Program-made: the position numbers and the translations under genes
In this document: positions 5,175 to 5,868 of the stretch, piece by piece
How the letters are laid out: each line of letters opens with the position of its first letter
How positions within the stretch are numbered: position 1 is the stretch's first letter
Notes under the pieces: generated by a model
Databases searched by the model: none
What the model was told of the DNA's origin: nothing
Seen by the model: only the letters and a program-made list of their open reading frames with translations
Source of the DNA: Deltaproteobacteria bacterium
GTDB taxonomy: Bacteria; Myxococcota_A; UBA796
Direction: 5' to 3'
Length of the DNA: 5,868 bases
NCBI GenBank assembly: GCA_002707085.1
Contig: PALY01000089.1
Coordinates: 6,122-11,989, forward strand

Positions 5175-5868
5175 CTACTCGCAGTCGGTCACCGCGGGTC
5201 TGCGCCCGTCATCGCTGTATCGGATGATGGTGCCGTGGTTGTCGCCTGTGTTGAACAGGTCCCCACCCAGCCACCAGGTGGCGCCGCCGTGACGCCATAC
5301 TGCGTGCATGTGGTCGGTGGTCAGCGGTCGCTCTGGCTGGACCCAGCCAGTGTCGTTCTTGTGGGCGGTGAGCCCGTAGTTGCCCGCCAGCCAGACGGTC
5401 TCTCCTGGGGCGGTGTACACCCCGTTGATTCCGCCACCGAGTCCTGTGGTGTCGACCGCATCGAAGGCCTCACCGGAAAAGTGCAGGACCAGCGGTGAGG
5501 CGAGCCCACCCACGGCCCAGATGTCGGCGTCGCTGGTCCCGGAAACGGTGAGCAGTCGGCCATCCAGCTCAAAGCTGTCCAGGGCTTCTGTCTCGGTATT
5601 CCAGCGGTAGGCGATGTCCTGGCCCACGAACCAAGGCCCCCAGACCTTGAAGAGCACGTGGGGCAGGTCCGTGGCCACCGCCGTCCATGCTTCACCGTCG
5701 TGGCGCCAGATCTCCCCTCGGTTCACACCTGAGCCCACCACGCCGCCTGCGACCCAGGTGTGCGAGCCGTCGTCAAACACGCCATACAGTGTGGCGTCGG
5801 TGGGCACGTCCATGCGGGTGCGTGCACCGTCGACTTCTCGCAGGACCGTTCCGGCCTCCCCTACAGCG
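5175..5868 (-). CDS. WAVG/YCF48-like repeat protein, probably beta-propeller (5' partial)
   Basis: The last 230 codons are present. The frame stays open to the window's right edge with no stop, so the ATG at 5813-5811 is probably internal: residues before it (A-V-G-E-A-G-T-V-L-R) already belong to a repeat. The protein consists of degenerate units of roughly 45-50 residues built on a W/V-x-A/V-G-G-x-G-x-I/L-x-H/R-x-x-G-x-x-W theme. Examples are T-W-V-A-G-G with I-W-R-H-D-G-E-A-W, D-I-W-A-V-G-G with V-L-H-F-S-G, T-V-W-L-A-G-N-Y-G and T-W-W-L-G-G with G-T-I-I-R-Y. Such repeats form beta-propellers and are frequent in secreted or surface proteins of myxobacteria and relatives. No enzyme motif is visible. 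The signal peptide and any N-terminal domain lie outside the window. The gene ends in T-D-C-E at TAG 5177-5175, five bases from the convergent lipoprotein stop. Confidence 0.8.
   Translation of the reverse strand, partial: AVGEAGTVLREVDGARTRMDVPTDATLYGVFDDGSHTWVAGGVVGSGVNRGEIWRHDGEAWTAVATDLPHVLFKVWGPWFVGQDIAYRWNTETEALDSFELDGRLLTVSGTSDADIWAVGGLASPLVLHFSGEAFDAVDTTGLGGGINGVYTAPGETVWLAGNYGLTAHKNDTGWVQPERPLTTDHMHAVWRHGGATWWLGGDLFNTGDNHGTIIRYSDDGRRPAVTDCE

Noticed and set aside
5175..5813. The ATG at 5813-5811 as the true start of the WAVG-type repeat gene
   Set aside because: The frame stays open to the window edge and the preceding codons already encode a repeat unit (A-V-G-E-A-G-T-V-L), so this ATG is most likely internal.

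Overview
The window looks like chromosomal DNA from a GC-rich, Gram-negative bacterium, most likely a myxobacterial or related deltaproteobacterial lineage (Myxococcota/Bradymonadales-like). This placement is inferred from several traits together: dense gene packing, a lipobox protein with long Asp-Ala and Asp-Ala-Asp-Ser spacers, a WAVG-type repeat protein, and a sulfatase-fold lipoprotein ending in an LxxLGYM-type tail. No rRNA, tRNA, CRISPR array, transposase or phage gene was seen.

Layout. (1) Positions 1-2730, plus strand: three genes read as one operon. They are the 3' end of a polytopic membrane protein resembling GT39/PMT-type glycosyltransferases, a sulfatase/alkaline-phosphatase-superfamily lipoprotein, and a class I SAM-dependent methyltransferase. 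The reading frames overlap by 19 and 8 nt, so translation is probably coupled. The set suggests modification of a surface glycan or lipid, but no substrate can be read from sequence. (2) Positions 2731-4469: an Lrp/AsnC regulator (minus) divergent from a Cys/Met-metabolism PLP enzyme (plus), separated by an AT-rich control region of about 71-83 bp. This is the arrangement of the mdeR-mdeA methionine gamma-lyase locus of Pseudomonas putida. (3) Positions 4519-5169: a secreted lipoprotein with a strong ribosome binding site, a lipobox, a low-complexity acidic stalk encoded by perfect 6-bp and 12-bp tandem repeats, and a cysteine-containing beta-rich C-terminal domain. (4) Positions 5175-5868, minus: the 3' part of a WAVG/YCF48-like repeat protein whose start lies beyond the window.

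Both convergent junctions are extremely tight: 0 bp at 2730/2731 and 5 bp at 5169/5175. There is no space for dedicated terminators between the genes.

The points most worth a second look are: the sulfatase-like protein, which has Thr where sulfatases have the formylglycine Cys/Ser; the acidic repeat tract, which is bounded by 13-bp direct repeats that would allow in-frame loss of the whole Asp-Ala block; and the divergent regulator/PLP-enzyme pair with repeated motifs between them. I do not see clear evidence of a wholly new multi-gene system.
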